From positions 2,522,501-2,586,500 of the forward strand of contig JAQQWL010000006.1 in the NCBI GenBank assembly GCA_038363925.1: a stretch of 64,000 bases of DNA. The letters run 5' to 3'. This document shows positions 1 through 10,975 of the stretch, piece after piece. Numbering within the stretch: the stretch's first letter is position 1; each line of letters opens with the position of its first letter. Origin of the DNA: Apiospora phragmitis. Lineage: Eukaryota > Ascomycota > Sordariomycetes > Amphisphaeriales > Apiosporaceae. Position numbers and translations under genes: made by a program. Under the pieces are notes generated by a model. It searched no databases. It was given only the letters and a program-made list of their open reading frames with translations, and was not told where the DNA came from.

Positions 1-103
1 GTCGTAGATGCATTTGATGGAAACGAGCGGCTGGCCAGAAGCGAATGTTGTATCGGTTTGGTGGAGCAAGAGCAGGTCTCACCGGCGGCAAAAGGTAAGT
101 ACC
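1..103 (+). CDS. possible 3' part of an exon running in from the left edge
   Basis: The frame starting at base 1 is open from the window edge and reaches a good donor (GTAAGT) just after base 103, encoding a plausible peptide that begins VVDAFDGNERLAR. The frame stays open to base 381, but composition after the donor looks non-coding. I do not recognise the family and cannot place a following exon. It could be the end of a gene lying mostly outside the window, or chance. Confidence 0.22.
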
Positions 104-582
104 TACTTGATCACCTTAAGGAGCTTCCTTCCCTAGATACAGTACTTACCTGTAGGTTAGGTAGTACTTTAGCCAGTGATCCCCATCGACATGAGGCAGG
201 ACCGACCGGGGGCTCCTTTTCAGCACCCCTCATCCAGGCCAACTGCGACCGCTGGATACACACAGGGGTTCCCCAATTCCCAACCAACCACATGCCGATT
301 TCCACTTACAACACCGACACATTGTTGTGTCCAAGTATCAGCTCTTGTAAGTTGTTAACGAAAGGCAGCCAATGGAGTTGATAATTATGTACACGCTTAA
401 GGAGAATCGGAGTTCAGGATTATGATACAAAAGTTCCAGCAACTATCCTCCATGATGATGAAAGTGATCAACTGCCTGCTTTGAAATAACGCCACTCTCG
501 ATTGGCCAGCGTAGGTTCTGTCTGACGATAGAATTGTCTCTCCACGGACCAGCGGCTGGAATCATCGATATCCGACATATCC

Positions 583-1096
583 TCATCGTCGTTCTGGGCC
601 ATATGTATCCACCAAGCCTTGATGGGGCCCCTTATCACTAATAAGAGCCAGAATCAGCTCTCTCTGCCGTTCTTGCCTTGTTCCCAGCTTGAACCCCAAT
701 TCTTGATGTACGATGCCATGTTGCGACCCGACTGGTCTCGTGACCCAACCAACCCAGCTGCTTGTCTTTCGGGGACTGAGTCTGGTCGATTCTGGAGGTA
801 TCTGTCCGCTGAATAAGACGGCTTCGCCGTTGAGGTGATGGAACCTGACGACGTCGACGGCAAGGTACTTGAAAATCATCGTCAGCGGGGCTCGTATAAC
901 TACTTACTCGAGTTGACGCAAGGGCGGATGATGGAACTCTGAAAATGGTAAATCGTGAAAATGTTACCTGGCATTGTTCGAAGTCCGATTCGCTTCCTGG
1001 GGCATGATAGCAACGAGCTAGTAAGATGTGTGGCTTTTCAAAGCTATAGATGCGCTCAATGCTGAGGCTCGAGGAGATATGATCTCGTGCGGACAC
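583..1096 (-). CDS. possible two-exon gene fragment, unknown function
   Basis: Two minus-strand open segments join in frame. Exon A is 1096-968 and ends at a GTAACA donor. Exon B is 867-583, begins after an AAG acceptor and ends at a stop. The joined reading gives ...SDFEQCQ followed by YLAVDVVRFHHL.... The intron would be 100 bp. A short internal exon (rc of about 900-933, between a TTTTCAG acceptor and a GTAAGT donor) is an alternative. No ATG opens exon A, so any 5' part lies upstream of about 1100 or is lost. I recognise no domain. It may be a remnant rather than a working gene. Confidence 0.28.
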
Positions 1097-2082
1097 TTGA
1101 AGGCTCAGGAAAGAGGATATTTAATAACATGGCGACAAGTTCTTATATAGTAGAGTTCTTCAAAACAATTCAGCGGCAGGATGTGTCTACAGCAGGTCTC
1201 CGATCAATCCCCTGGGCTCCGTCAGAGCGAACCGCTCTGGACCGTTGCCCGTATTTGAAGGGACAGGCTTCGAGCAAGTTGAGCTCCTCGGGGCTGCCGT
1301 TGATGGAAGACCTTTGTCGCGTAGTGCTCTGTCAACAGTATGTCTTCCGTTTTGAGTCAATATCGATGCCTCCCATAGCCAGCTGCTACAATACTTCTGA
1401 TTCGTTGATATCGTCTACAGGATTCCAGGCATCCTGCTCCATCGACGCTGCCCTCCGTTTGGACCAATCTTCGCCAGCCCCGACGAAGCTGATCCAATGA
1501 TGGGACGTTTCGGGCCCGCGGAAGTAGGACCGACGGCGATGACAGCCGATACGGAGGCGGCCCAATTACATGACCGATCCGGTAGTTGGCATATGGGGTC
1601 TTGGGCATGTCAGGCAGGCAACTAATGGGCATTATCATGCAGTGCAACCTTGAAAGGTCCAAAAGTAGACGGATGAACTCGTGCCACTGCAATCAGGCTG
1701 CCGAGAGCACAATAGTGCTCACGCCGATCTACGTGGGGTTACGGTTTGGTTTCAATAAACATCGATTTATAATTGAATGCGGCTCTTCAATCGCGCAGTT
1801 GAAAACCGGAGGCCTCTGTTCCAATGTAAAACTAACCAACTCACTGTGATCATTGACTTTGAAGTGTTCCTAGCTAGTTGTGGCCTCGTACTATCTCGAG
1901 CTGCGCAACAACGTCTAGTGTCGGATCGAATCTCAGATCAGACTTGTACCTTTACCTATCATTGAACATAGCCACTGCTGTGCCAAACCACACCAATATT
2001 CCAAGAAAGAGACATTCGGGATGTATGGGCCCTGGTTCTGAGCAGTAAGTCTGGGCGCAACTTAGGTTGATCATGCTGGGAC
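1097..2082. other. no supported gene; eroded coding-like traces
   Basis: Only short overlapping frames occur here. On the minus strand between about 1140 and 1440 there is a protein-like reading with at least two internal stops, which may be the remains of an older gene. I see no repeat or RNA gene. Confidence 0.4.
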
Positions 2083-3458
2083 TTGGGAGACATGGGCCGC
2101 TCTGGATACGACATAACCGAATTAACTAATTTCGACGAAGCCATTGACACGCCTGCGTCAATTTGTACTGAAGCCACAGAGGATCTTGAAGAAACTCACC
2201 CCACGTACACAGTCAGGACCCAGTTCCTGCACGTGGTCATGGCAGCACACAAGCGTGCTGCGCATGACCTCAACGAAATAAGCCCCGATTGGGCGGGAGG
2301 CGGGCCGAGTCTGACGGGATCCCTAGAGGGAGAATGGCCGTGAGAATGAGCCGCCGAGGAAACGAGTCTGTTCGTCAGATGGCGCTTCCACCTTGGAAAG
2401 CGCAGACAGGCCGAGCACGGGAACCACCAACAAGCGCCGCACACAAACCCGGCGATTGTGGCTCGCTTGTCCATTTGCTAAGAAAGACCCCGTACGCTAT
2501 CGGAACTGCTATCGCTATTACCTGGGGCGAATACGGGATGTTAAACAACATCTTACACGATGCCACCGCAAACCCATACACTGTCCCATTTGTCGTCAGA
2601 CATTTGAGGATGAGGACCTCCGAGATGACCATATACGGTTTAACGAGTGTTCCCGACACCCAGAGATCGAGATTGAAGGTATCTCAGAGAAACAGAAGAG
2701 GGAATTAGGACAAAGAGTATCCTCGAAAATGCCGGAGGACAAGCAGTGGTTCACCGTTTTCGACGTCCTGTTTGCGCCTCACCGAAACCTCGGTCACCGT
2801 ACATAGATAGGGATCTATCGGAACAAATGACCGTTTTCTACGACTTCTTTACCGGCAAGGGGCCAGAACTGCTACTGGAGTTCTTCGAATCCACAGGAAC
2901 AGTGACATGGAACCTCCCACGTGAGGAGCGTGACCTGGTCACTTCCAAAAGGACGTTCTTGGAGACGCTCTTCTGCTTATATGGGACCGCTGGACTAATG
3001 CCAATTCAACAGAAGGGACATGCGATGCAGAGCCGAGCACACCAGCAGCCTCTCAGTCACAGGACTCGGGCGTAGCCCTCCAAGACACGCCTGGCAAGCC
3101 ACCAACCTCTCAACTCCAAGAACAAGAAGATAGCCCCAATAATGGCCATCCCATCGTGGCAGCATTGATAGCAGAAATACCAAGAGATGGTCAACCGACC
3201 AAAGGGGTTCCGCAGGTTCCACCTGACACGAAGGAAACCGAAGGATATCCATCGCTCCCACCTAAATCGAACCAAGTTAGCCAGGGATTGGATGGTCCTG
3301 ACTGGAGCGGCGGACTAGCTTTCTCACCAGGCGCCGATGTCGATTCAATGCTGCACGATGATATCCTTTCTCGGTTGTTTGATCCCTCAACGGATGGGTT
3401 TGCGAGTACTTCCGACATATTGTCTAGTTTCGAATTCAACATACTATGGGAGAAGTAG
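2083..3458 (+). pseudogene. broken fungal C2H2-type zinc-finger regulator
   Basis: The central part (about 2327-2785) encodes the hallmark of a large fungal zinc-finger family: a CPFAKKDP segment, an RDVKQHLTRCH segment, then HCPICRQTF followed by DDHIR. The conserved text then continues in two other frames. After about 2781 it moves to the frame with PRSPYIDRDLSE (up to about 2940), and then to the frame with DVLGDALLLIWDRW, which stays open to the stop at 3458. Each change looks like loss of one base. The N-terminal stretch 2083-2320 is in yet another frame, so the 5' end is also disturbed. Such proteins are probably DNA-binding regulators, but no target is known. As read it cannot make a full protein. 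Sequencing error is possible, but at least two or three breaks in one gene favour true decay. Confidence 0.7.
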
Positions 3459-3584
3459 CCAACAGCTGCCGAAGGTGATTGGGACTATGACAGAGACTTC
3501 CCATCAACCCCGGAGTAAACGGGCGGAGGAGAGCACCAAGACCACAAGAAATCCTATGGACAAGCTGGTACGACCATTAGCCGA

Positions 3585-5501
3585 CTAGTTTGAGTGAATA
3601 GGGAAGTCACGCGGGAGTTGCAAGTGCTCATCGAGTCGGTGTCGATTTCGGACAGACTGCGGTAAGTGATCCACCTGCACCCTGTTCGACTGCGTGCGCA
3701 TTTCCGGCACCCTCTGACTCTTGCTGATATCTGGCAGAGAGAACCCATCGCCGGTCTCAAGAATGCTTGCAAGGCCCCTGCGACACGCGTATAGTGGTTT
3801 CGAAGCCGGTGCACGAGGTCGCTTGCGGAGATCGCCAGCCTCTTCGCGTAGGTTCACCTCCACCAACTCGCCCGCCAACCCGGCATACAAGGTGGGAGAA
3901 GTGTCGGACGGCTTTGCGAGGGAGTAAACGGGGGTCGACCTGGTCATGACCATGGGCAAATATACCGTGTAGTTCGGTCTGTAGTAGCTGTCTTTTGAGA
4001 GCGCGTGCCACCTACATTCGTGCCCTGGCAGGTGGTCACAACAACCGCGCTCAGGATAAGATGGGGGTGTGGTCAAGGTAGGGGGCCGCGGTGATGGATA
4101 AGGAGTTTCGCTACTGCACGGTAGAGATGCGGTATGCAGGTAGGACTTGTTCCACCGGAAATCAAATATCTTGACTGTGTTCGACCGAGCATTGCCCGCA
4201 ATGAACCGCTCTGTTCCGTATGCCAAAAGAGCGCCGCTAGGCGTCATGATTTCAAAGTTATCTTGGAAGATTGTATCGACAGGCGACGGCGAGCGCATGT
4301 CCTGAAGGCGGATGGTGCCATCTTCGTATGAACTTAAGATGACGTTGCCTCTCCCTCCAGTGATTGAAGCAGTATCAATGGGAAGTAGCCCTCGAACAGT
4401 TGCGTTAGTCCAGTCCTTCAGCGCATAAGAGTCTGTGGCACGAGCTGAAGGTAGTATCTTTGACGCTGCCTCCAATCGTGGGCCAGTCGGTGATAAAGTC
4501 AAGCATCGCAGGGGCTGCGTGCTGCTAGTTAGTCCAAGGGCAATGCTCCCGTTCTCTGTAAAGCGCATGCAACGTATGGTTTTGAATGGTACGGAGTCGT
4601 CAAGCTTGTGGACATTGAACGCATCTCGTGGCTTTACACTCATGTATGCCCCCTCGCCTTCCTCGGTATCGACCTTCTCAGCTTCACAAGGGTCCGTAGC
4701 ATACAAGAGAACATTGCCCTTCGTACCCGCGGCTAAGGTACGTGACTTCTGGTCGAAGTCAAGGGCCTGGATCTCATTCTGTGTATAGTGGTCTTTCGCA
4801 TCTTCGGTGGAAGAAGGCTGGAAGGCCATGCGTGTTCGTCCAAATTGGCTAGGATCAAGTGAAAGAAGGCGGAGGTCGCCGCAGGCTCTACCCACCACAA
4901 CACTGGGCTCAGTTTCCTGGTCCAGTATTGATATCGAAGTCACATCATCCTTTCCAGGTTTGAATCCATTCTGGGAGCCTGCCAGAGAGTGCCAAGTTTC
5001 AGGGTGCGAAGCGGTTACTGGCGTGTTTCGATACCGGGCGAAGATATCCTCCCCAGCACCCCAAACTACCATCTCTTGCACAGATCTCCCATCCTTGCGG
5101 GAGAATGCATCTACTATGATCTGGCATGGGAAAGTCTGGGTACGCTGGGCTGGCCTGTGGTGCCTTCGGTCTGCCCCATCTCGGGTGCTCCTATCTTTGT
5201 GCGGAATGAGGGAGTCAACAGTCAAAGCGCGCCTTTCCCAAGCCCGCGATTGCCATGTCAGGTTCTTAGCCAACACTTGCCATTCATCATCCGAGACTTT
5301 GATGGGGAGACGAAGTGTGCCGAAGCGGCTTCTCACGAAGTTGCGCCAGCCGTCGACCTTGACCGCTTCACGAAGTCTCCGACAGGTTGTGCCGAGACGG
5401 GCAACACTTCTCGCCGTATTGAAATGGGCGAGAATGATTAGAAGGATATCTAAAGGTAGGTTGTCGAGTCGCGTCGACTCGTTGATAGTCAGAAATTCCA
5501 T
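3585..5501 (-). CDS. F-box protein with WD40-like repeats
   Basis: Single-exon protein of 638 residues with its ATG at 5501. Residues about 10-55 (RLDNLPLDILLIILAHF...LGTTCRRLREAV) form an F-box, which in other proteins binds Skp1 and makes the subunit a substrate receptor of an SCF ubiquitin ligase. The rest has degenerate beta-propeller blades, for example NEIQALDFDQKSRTLAAGTKGNVLLY, TIRCMRFTENGSIALGL and GNVILSSYEDGTIRLQDMRSP, typical of fungal F-box/WD40 proteins. The last 40-50 residues after SQRVPEMRTQ are low in recognisable structure, so a 3' intron or frame change near 3660-3720 cannot be excluded. It is divergent from the P450 gene, with about 0.9 kb between them. Substrate unknown. 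Confidence 0.85.
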   Translation of the reverse strand: MEFLTINESTRLDNLPLDILLIILAHFNTARSVARLGTTCRRLREAVKVDGWRNFVRSRFGTLRLPIKVSDDEWQVLAKNLTWQSRAWERRALTVDSLIPHKDRSTRDGADRRHHRPAQRTQTFPCQIIVDAFSRKDGRSVQEMVVWGAGEDIFARYRNTPVTASHPETWHSLAGSQNGFKPGKDDVTSISILDQETEPSVVVGRACGDLRLLSLDPSQFGRTRMAFQPSSTEDAKDHYTQNEIQALDFDQKSRTLAAGTKGNVLLYATDPCEAEKVDTEEGEGAYMSVKPRDAFNVHKLDDSVPFKTIRCMRFTENGSIALGLTSSTQPLRCLTLSPTGPRLEAASKILPSARATDSYALKDWTNATVRGLLPIDTASITGGRGNVILSSYEDGTIRLQDMRSPSPVDTIFQDNFEIMTPSGALLAYGTERFIAGNARSNTVKIFDFRWNKSYLHTASLPCSSETPYPSPRPPTLTTPPSYPERGCCDHLPGHECRWHALSKDSYYRPNYTVYLPMVMTRSTPVYSLAKPSDTSPTLYAGLAGELVEVNLREEAGDLRKRPRAPASKPLYACRRGLASILETGDGFSLPDISKSQRVPEMRTQSNRVQVDHLPQSVRNRHRLDEHLQLPRDFPIHSN

Positions 5502-6422
5502 TTCGGACAGGGCGTCGTTTGTATGAAATACCTAGAGCATTCGTCGGATTTGTGTGTTGGTTGCTAATGAGAAGAGCTTTTGGGAATTCTGGCAGACCAC
5601 GATCATGGCCCGTTCTTGAAGGGTATTATGGGTATCCGTTGCTGTGCGAGATCCTCCAAGGTTGAGTCATCCAAAGACTGTGAATGTAAGCTTGCTGGAA
5701 TCCGAGGAGTCATCCAAGGTGGATCGGATAATTGACATCATGGCCGCGACTGGTTGCCCCCCGGCGAAATAAGGGTCCTTCAGTAGTACAATTATAGGAT
5801 GACTGGTATGGCGCAACATCCTAGTTTCTTGTCTTCAAGACAGATACTGTCTATTCGACGTCTACCTGGTTTTCGCAAGTCAATACATCATGTAAAAAAT
5901 GAGGGTTCGCCCAATAGTAAATAGTTTGAAATTGAGCATTGAAAGGCAAAACAAAACGCAGGTGCAACCTTAAATACTGACTGAAACACCATCACCGGTT
6001 AATACGCTAAAGCGGCTTATGCAAGATTCGTGTCCGTATATGCAAATTACCGATGCTGCATCAACTCTCAGCCTGTCTTATCTATTCCTAATCTTCTGAA
6101 GCATTTATTGCCGTTTATACTCTCCTGCATCATACTCCTAACCAATTCAGTTGGGAACATCTCCAAGTTCCAATCGCCGTCGTGTCAAGTGATTATAGCA
6201 GCTGTTTCAACTACACAGTATATATATACATTCACGCATTACATCTTGTCAGGCGGTTTCTACATAAATCGATTAATACTACTTACTTCTGGTCGCTTTT
6301 ATTGACTGGACATGCTTAAGCTGGCCGGTATACTGGCCGCTGGGAATTAATCTGCTGAATTCTACCCCTCTCTGCCTGTTGAACTTCGATGCAATTTGGT
6401 GCAATATTTGACCTCATCCGCA
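5502..6422. other. divergent intergenic region (F-box gene / P450)
   Basis: About 0.9 kb, AT-rich around 5900-6300. No supported gene. It must hold the promoters of both flanking genes, but I see no element I can name. Confidence 0.5.
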
Positions 6423-8216
6423 ATGGCGCTTGAAGTGATCTATTATGATCTGGCATTTCCTGCCTTCATTTTGTTAACAGTTCTTTCTCTGCTCCGGTTT
6501 GCCCTATACCCAGTCCTGCTCTCGCCTCTGGCCAGAATCCCGAAAGCACACTGGTCATGCGCCGTCTCCCCAATCTGGATCCTCTGGGCCAGGTATACCA
6601 GTAGGGAGAACAGAACCATTGGTGAAGCTCATAGAAGATACGGGCCCATCGTCCGCCTGGCTCCTAACGAGATCAGCATCAACGACATGGAAAGTGTGAA
6701 AACTGTCTACCAAGGCGGTTTCGACAAGCACCAATGGTATTCGGTGTTCAACAACTATGGGTGAGTACACATACACTCCTTGAAAACAACTACAAGCAGA
6801 GTTCTGAGAAGCCATAAGTGTGCCGAACATGTTCTCTTCGATATACGCCAAGCATCATGGTGCCAGGAAACGCATGATATCCCATGTCTACTCCAAGTCA
6901 TATATTCACTCGTCCGCTTCTGTTGCCGCTCAAGCCGACGTCATTCTCAATGCACGGGTACTATCTGCGCTCGAGGAAGCCTCCCATGGGCGACAAGCGC
7001 ACCAAGGAATCGATGTACATTCTTTTTTCTCAGCTGTTGCCATGGACTTTATAACGGCCTACAGCTTTGGCCGCCGCAACAGTCCCAGCTTCATCCAGCA
7101 AAAGGCCTACCGCGAGCATTGGCTGGGATTGTATCGCGCTCGTAAAGGATACAGCTTCTTCAGTCAGGAGTTGCCACTGCTCTCCAGGCTCTCGAGCTTT
7201 ATCGGTCTCCATTTGACACCTGTAAGGGTCGACGCTGCAAATAGAGAGCTGGAGGAGTGGTGCGGGAAGCTGTGCGCTGCCACTCTGTCCTCCCTTGAGA
7301 CAAGGGATGACGAGTCGCAGACTTTAGCAGACGACGCCGTCGTGATACGCGCTTTGCTGCACGGGCTAGATAAAGAAGAAAGGGTCAGAGGTAAAGAGTC
7401 TCCCATATTCAACACTGCAATCTTCCAGAGACATCTCACCATCTCCTCCGAGATATTCGATCATCTGTTAGCCGGCCAGGAGACAACCGGAGTTACTTTG
7501 ACTTACCTATCATGGCATCTATCCCAGTCGCAGGATCTACAGCGTCAGTTGCGAGCCGAGCTCCTCTCCCTAACACCGAACATGAGCATGGGGGGTGGCA
7601 AGGTCATCATACCCAACTCCGGGCAGCTAAACCGCCTGCCACTGCTACACGCCGTCATTGTCGAGACCATCAGACTATATGCGCCAGCAGGCGGCCCGGA
7701 GCCGCGAATAACACCCGATCCATCATGTCGGATAGGGCCATACGAAATCCCCGGAGGTATGCGCATTTCTGCCTCGGCATACAACCTGCACCGGGATGAG
7801 AAATACTTCCCGCATGCCGGGACCTGGGACCACACAAGATGGCGTCGCGATGATATGGACGAGCAGAGACATAAAGAGATTAACCGTCAATTCTGGGGGT
7901 TCTCCAGCGGTGGACGTATGTGTTTGGGCTCGAACTTCGCAATGCACGGTAGGTATTGGATGGTCATGAAGCGTATTGGCCAACACGCGTATAGACTGAC
8001 ACCGTTAACGCAGAAATGAAGTTGCTTGTCGCGGCGATCTATACCAACTATACTAGCCACATTGTCAACGACGAGGGTATTGAACCCACGGACGGCTACA
8101 CGTCTCACCCTACCAGCGGCCAGCTCTGGCTGCGCTTTGAGAGAATACAGCCGGTGAAGCAGCAGCCGCTTTTGGATGCTGCACTAAGCGAGACATCCGG
8201 GGACCTGGGGAAATGA
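6423..8216 (+). CDS. cytochrome P450 monooxygenase
   Basis: Three exons: 6423-6760, 6819-7948 and 8014-8216, with introns GTGAGT...AAG (58 bp) and GTAGGT...CAG (65 bp); the splices join in frame to 556 residues. The first ATG is at 6423; the frame is open a little further upstream without an ATG. A hydrophobic N-terminal anchor (about residues 8-28) suggests an ER membrane enzyme. The I-helix oxygen-activation motif AGQETT, the K-helix ETIRLY (ExxR) and the heme-binding loop FSSGGRMCLG with the cysteine ligand are all intact, followed by a normal C-terminus (FERIQP...). It should carry out NADPH-P450-reductase-dependent oxidation of an unknown substrate. No secondary-metabolite synthase lies nearby, so I give no pathway. 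The AAG acceptor of intron 1 is less common, but it restores the conserved NNYG-VPNMFSS junction. Confidence 0.92.
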
Positions 8217-9144
8217 CGGAGTGGATGCATTTCCCCAGCCAGAGACCCGAGCGAGTCATCACCATGGGGTCCCGCATTAGTCTCGGACCAAGACCGAGCA
8301 ATACGATAGGCAGACTTGTGAAATTCCTATATATTGAAGTATGAACCTCACTCGTGATCTTGCTTACTTGCTTACATACTACATACTTGCTTACATACCT
8401 ACCCTTCTCGTGGTTATCCACGCTTGAAATATCGAATGACCGCAATGTGCGGGCGCCACCTCAAGTCACGAGGGGTGTTGCGATTTCGCGGCCTATTCGT
8501 AGGTATGCGTGAGTAAGCATGCTAGGTTAGTTGGTGGCTGATTCAAGCTGTTCTGGCATGTGAAAGTCTGGCCCCCGAAGCCCAGCAACTGAGCCCACGC
8601 TTGCGTGCCAAAAGATGGCCGGCCCACTTGGAGACACTTGCAGTAAGACAGCTAGAATTTAGCCGTCTCACAGGGCTACGACGCTACGCCTGACATGTGC
8701 CCCCAGAAAGATTCCCCCCAATTGAAAGGCCGAACCGGCAAGCCTCGGAGGTGAATTCTGACATCAGCTTGCGTTGTTGCCGCACTGACAGGGGGGTACT
8801 GGGTATTGGAGGTGCTGAGGTGCTGAGGTGCTGAGGTGCTGAGGTGCTGAGGTGCTGAGGTGCTGAGGTGCTGGGGTGCCGGACGGTTACTAAACAAAGT
8901 GTGACCCGCTTCGATCTCAAGTTCCGAGGTTCATTCACACGACAAGTGATACAAGATCGAATGATTTACAAACCGGCCGGACCAACAGAACAGACAACAA
9001 CTTCAACTTCAACTTCATTCTTTGACATTGACATCTACTACTATTGCGCACCTGTATCAGTCTATTGTATCTGTCTCCTCTGCCAAAAGTCGCCCCCTGC
9101 AGCGTGTATCCACTTCATTGCCATCTCTACCGCAAGTAGCCAAG
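8217..9144. other. intergenic region upstream of thiolase
   Basis: About 0.9 kb between the P450 stop and the thiolase start. It holds the 8-bp minisatellite listed separately. The 150 bp before the thiolase ATG are rich in CT/CA (for example acttcaacttcaacttc near 9000), as in many fungal 5' UTRs. No other gene is seen. Confidence 0.5.
8811..8880 (+). repeat. 8-bp minisatellite GGTGCTGA
   Basis: Seven perfect tandem copies of GGTGCTGA, an eighth with a final G, and a partial ninth, in about 70 bp. It lies 265-335 bp upstream of the thiolase ATG, in the presumed promoter or 5' UTR. As 8 is not a multiple of 3 it is unlikely to be coding; the Ser/Gln/His-rich minus-strand frames over it are by-products. 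Copy number probably varies between strains. Confidence 0.9.
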
Positions 9145-10659
9145 ATGGGTGGTAAGTAAACACACACGCTACCTGCACCGCCAAAATACCACAAGGAAAG
9201 CCTGACTGATGAACTTCCATGGGTATTTGCAGCTCTCGACCGCCTACAACAGATCTCCGGTCAGATCGCCGGAAAGTCTGCAAAGGAGCGACTACTGATC
9301 AAGAGCCCCGACGATGTAAGCTCTCCCCTACCTACACATCCACAACCTTATCCACGACCCGGCAACGCTCGCTTTCAGGAAGCTGACCATCCCGACTCCC
9401 AAACCAGATCGTCGTCACAGCATGTCTCCGCACAGCATTCACAAAGGGCGGTAAGGGCGGCTTCAAGGACACCCACGCGTCCGACCTGATGGCCGGCGCC
9501 CTCAAGGGCATCATTGAGCGCTCCAAGATCGACCCGTCGCTCGTCGAGGACGTGTGCGTCGGCGAGGTCCTGGCCCCCGGCGGCGGCGCCACCGAGATGC
9601 GCGCCGCCGCCCTCGTCGCCGGCTTCCCCGAGACCACCGCCGTGCGCACCCTCAACCGCCAGTGCTCGTCGGGCCTCCAGGCGTGCTCCGACGTCGCCAA
9701 CCAGATCCGCGCGGGAATGATCGAGGTCGGCATCGGTGCCGGTGTTGAGAGCATGAGCTTACACTACGGGTATGTAAACACACACACATACGATACAATG
9801 CATGCAAGCATTACTAGGGGAACTTGTTGCTGACAGATGACCTTTTGCTCGAAATACTAGCCCCGCCGCCGTTTCCGAATTCTCCGAACTGCTCGAGTCC
9901 GTCCCCGAAGCCGCCAACTGCAAGGTGCCCATGGGCGTCCTGTCGGAGAACATGGCCAATGACCTGAAGATCGCGCGCGCGGAGCAGGACGCCTTCGCGG
10001 CGTCGTCGTACCAGAAGGCCGAGAAGGCGCAGAAGGCCGGGCTCTTCGACGAGGAGATCCACCCGCTGACGGTGAAGTGGGAGGACCCCAAGTCGGGCGA
10101 GACCAAGACCATCACCGTCGCCAAGGATGACGGCGTGCGGCCCGGCACCACGGCCGAGTCACTGGGCAAGATGAAGGGCGCGTTCGCGCAGGGCGGCTCC
10201 ATCCACGCCGGCAACGCATCGCAGATCTCGGACGGAGCGGCCGCCGTGCTGATGATGAAGCGGTCGACGGCCGAGAGGCTGGGGCAGACCATCCTGGGCA
10301 AGTACGTCGCGGCGTCCATCGTGGGTGTCAAGCCGCTGCTCATGGGCCTCGGCCCCTGGCGCGCCATCCCCAAGGTGTTCGAGCTCACGGGCATCTCCAA
10401 GGACGACGTCGACATCTTCGAGATCAACGAGGCCTTCGCCAGTCAGTGCGTCTATTGCGCCAACCAGCTCGGCCTGCCCATGGAGAAAATCAACCCCAAA
10501 GGCGGCGCCATCGCCTTCGGCCACCCGCTCGGCTGCACCGGCGCCCGCCAGGTCAGCACCCTGCTCTACGAGCTGAGGCGGCGCGGTGAGCAGGTCGGCG
10601 TCACGAGTATGTGTATCGGTACTGGCATGGGTATGGCTGCCGTCTGGGTTGCCGAGTAG
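9145..10659 (+). CDS. POT1: 3-ketoacyl-CoA thiolase (acetyl-CoA C-acyltransferase), probably peroxisomal
   Basis: Four exons: 9145-9151, 9233-9315, 9408-9769 and 9861-10659, with introns GTAAGT/CAG, GTAAGC/CAG and GTATGT/TAG, giving 416 residues, the normal thiolase size. The first exon has only seven coding bases. The nucleophilic Cys sits in NRQCSSGLQA (about residue 112), the catalytic His in AFGHPLGCTGARQ and the second active-site Cys in SMCIGTGMGMA. All three are intact. The enzyme cleaves 3-ketoacyl-CoA with CoA to give acetyl-CoA, the last step of beta-oxidation. The N-terminus (MGALDRLQQISGQIAG) contains R-L-x5-Q-I, close to the PTS2 peroxisomal import consensus, and argues against the cytosolic acetoacetyl-CoA thiolase. 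It converges on the OCD-family gene. Confidence 0.93.
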
Positions 10660-10975
10660 AAAACTGTTCACGAGAAATTGTTATGAGGCTTGGGTTGTGG
10701 TCGTTTCGAAATAAGCATTATTACGCTGCATTGATATGGTATTCCGCTTGTATTGGTTAAAAGCACACTAGCTTAGGCTTGTTCTACTTCTACATAGCCT
10801 CTGTACGAAGTTCGCCACGAGAAAGAATTTGACATGACCAAACACCATCCATTCATACGCGTGTCTCCTTCCTTAGTTCTTTTTTAATTTGACACAACAC
10901 AAATCAATGTAACTCGTGACGAAGACAACAGCATTCAGAATAGGAAAGGCTCCAACATAAGGCTGTCCACTCGGA
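10660..10975. other. convergent 3' intergenic region
   Basis: About 316 bp between two converging genes, AT-rich, presumably both 3' UTRs and polyadenylation regions. Nothing else is visible. Confidence 0.5.

Noticed and set aside
1140..1440. Minus-strand protein-like reading (GSPEELNLLEACPFKYG region)
   Set aside because: Two or more in-frame stops and no recognisable family; left as a possible remnant only.
8676..8938. Repetitive Ser/Thr/Gln/His-rich minus-strand frames
   Set aside because: They translate the 8-bp minisatellite; all frames across such a repeat stay open.
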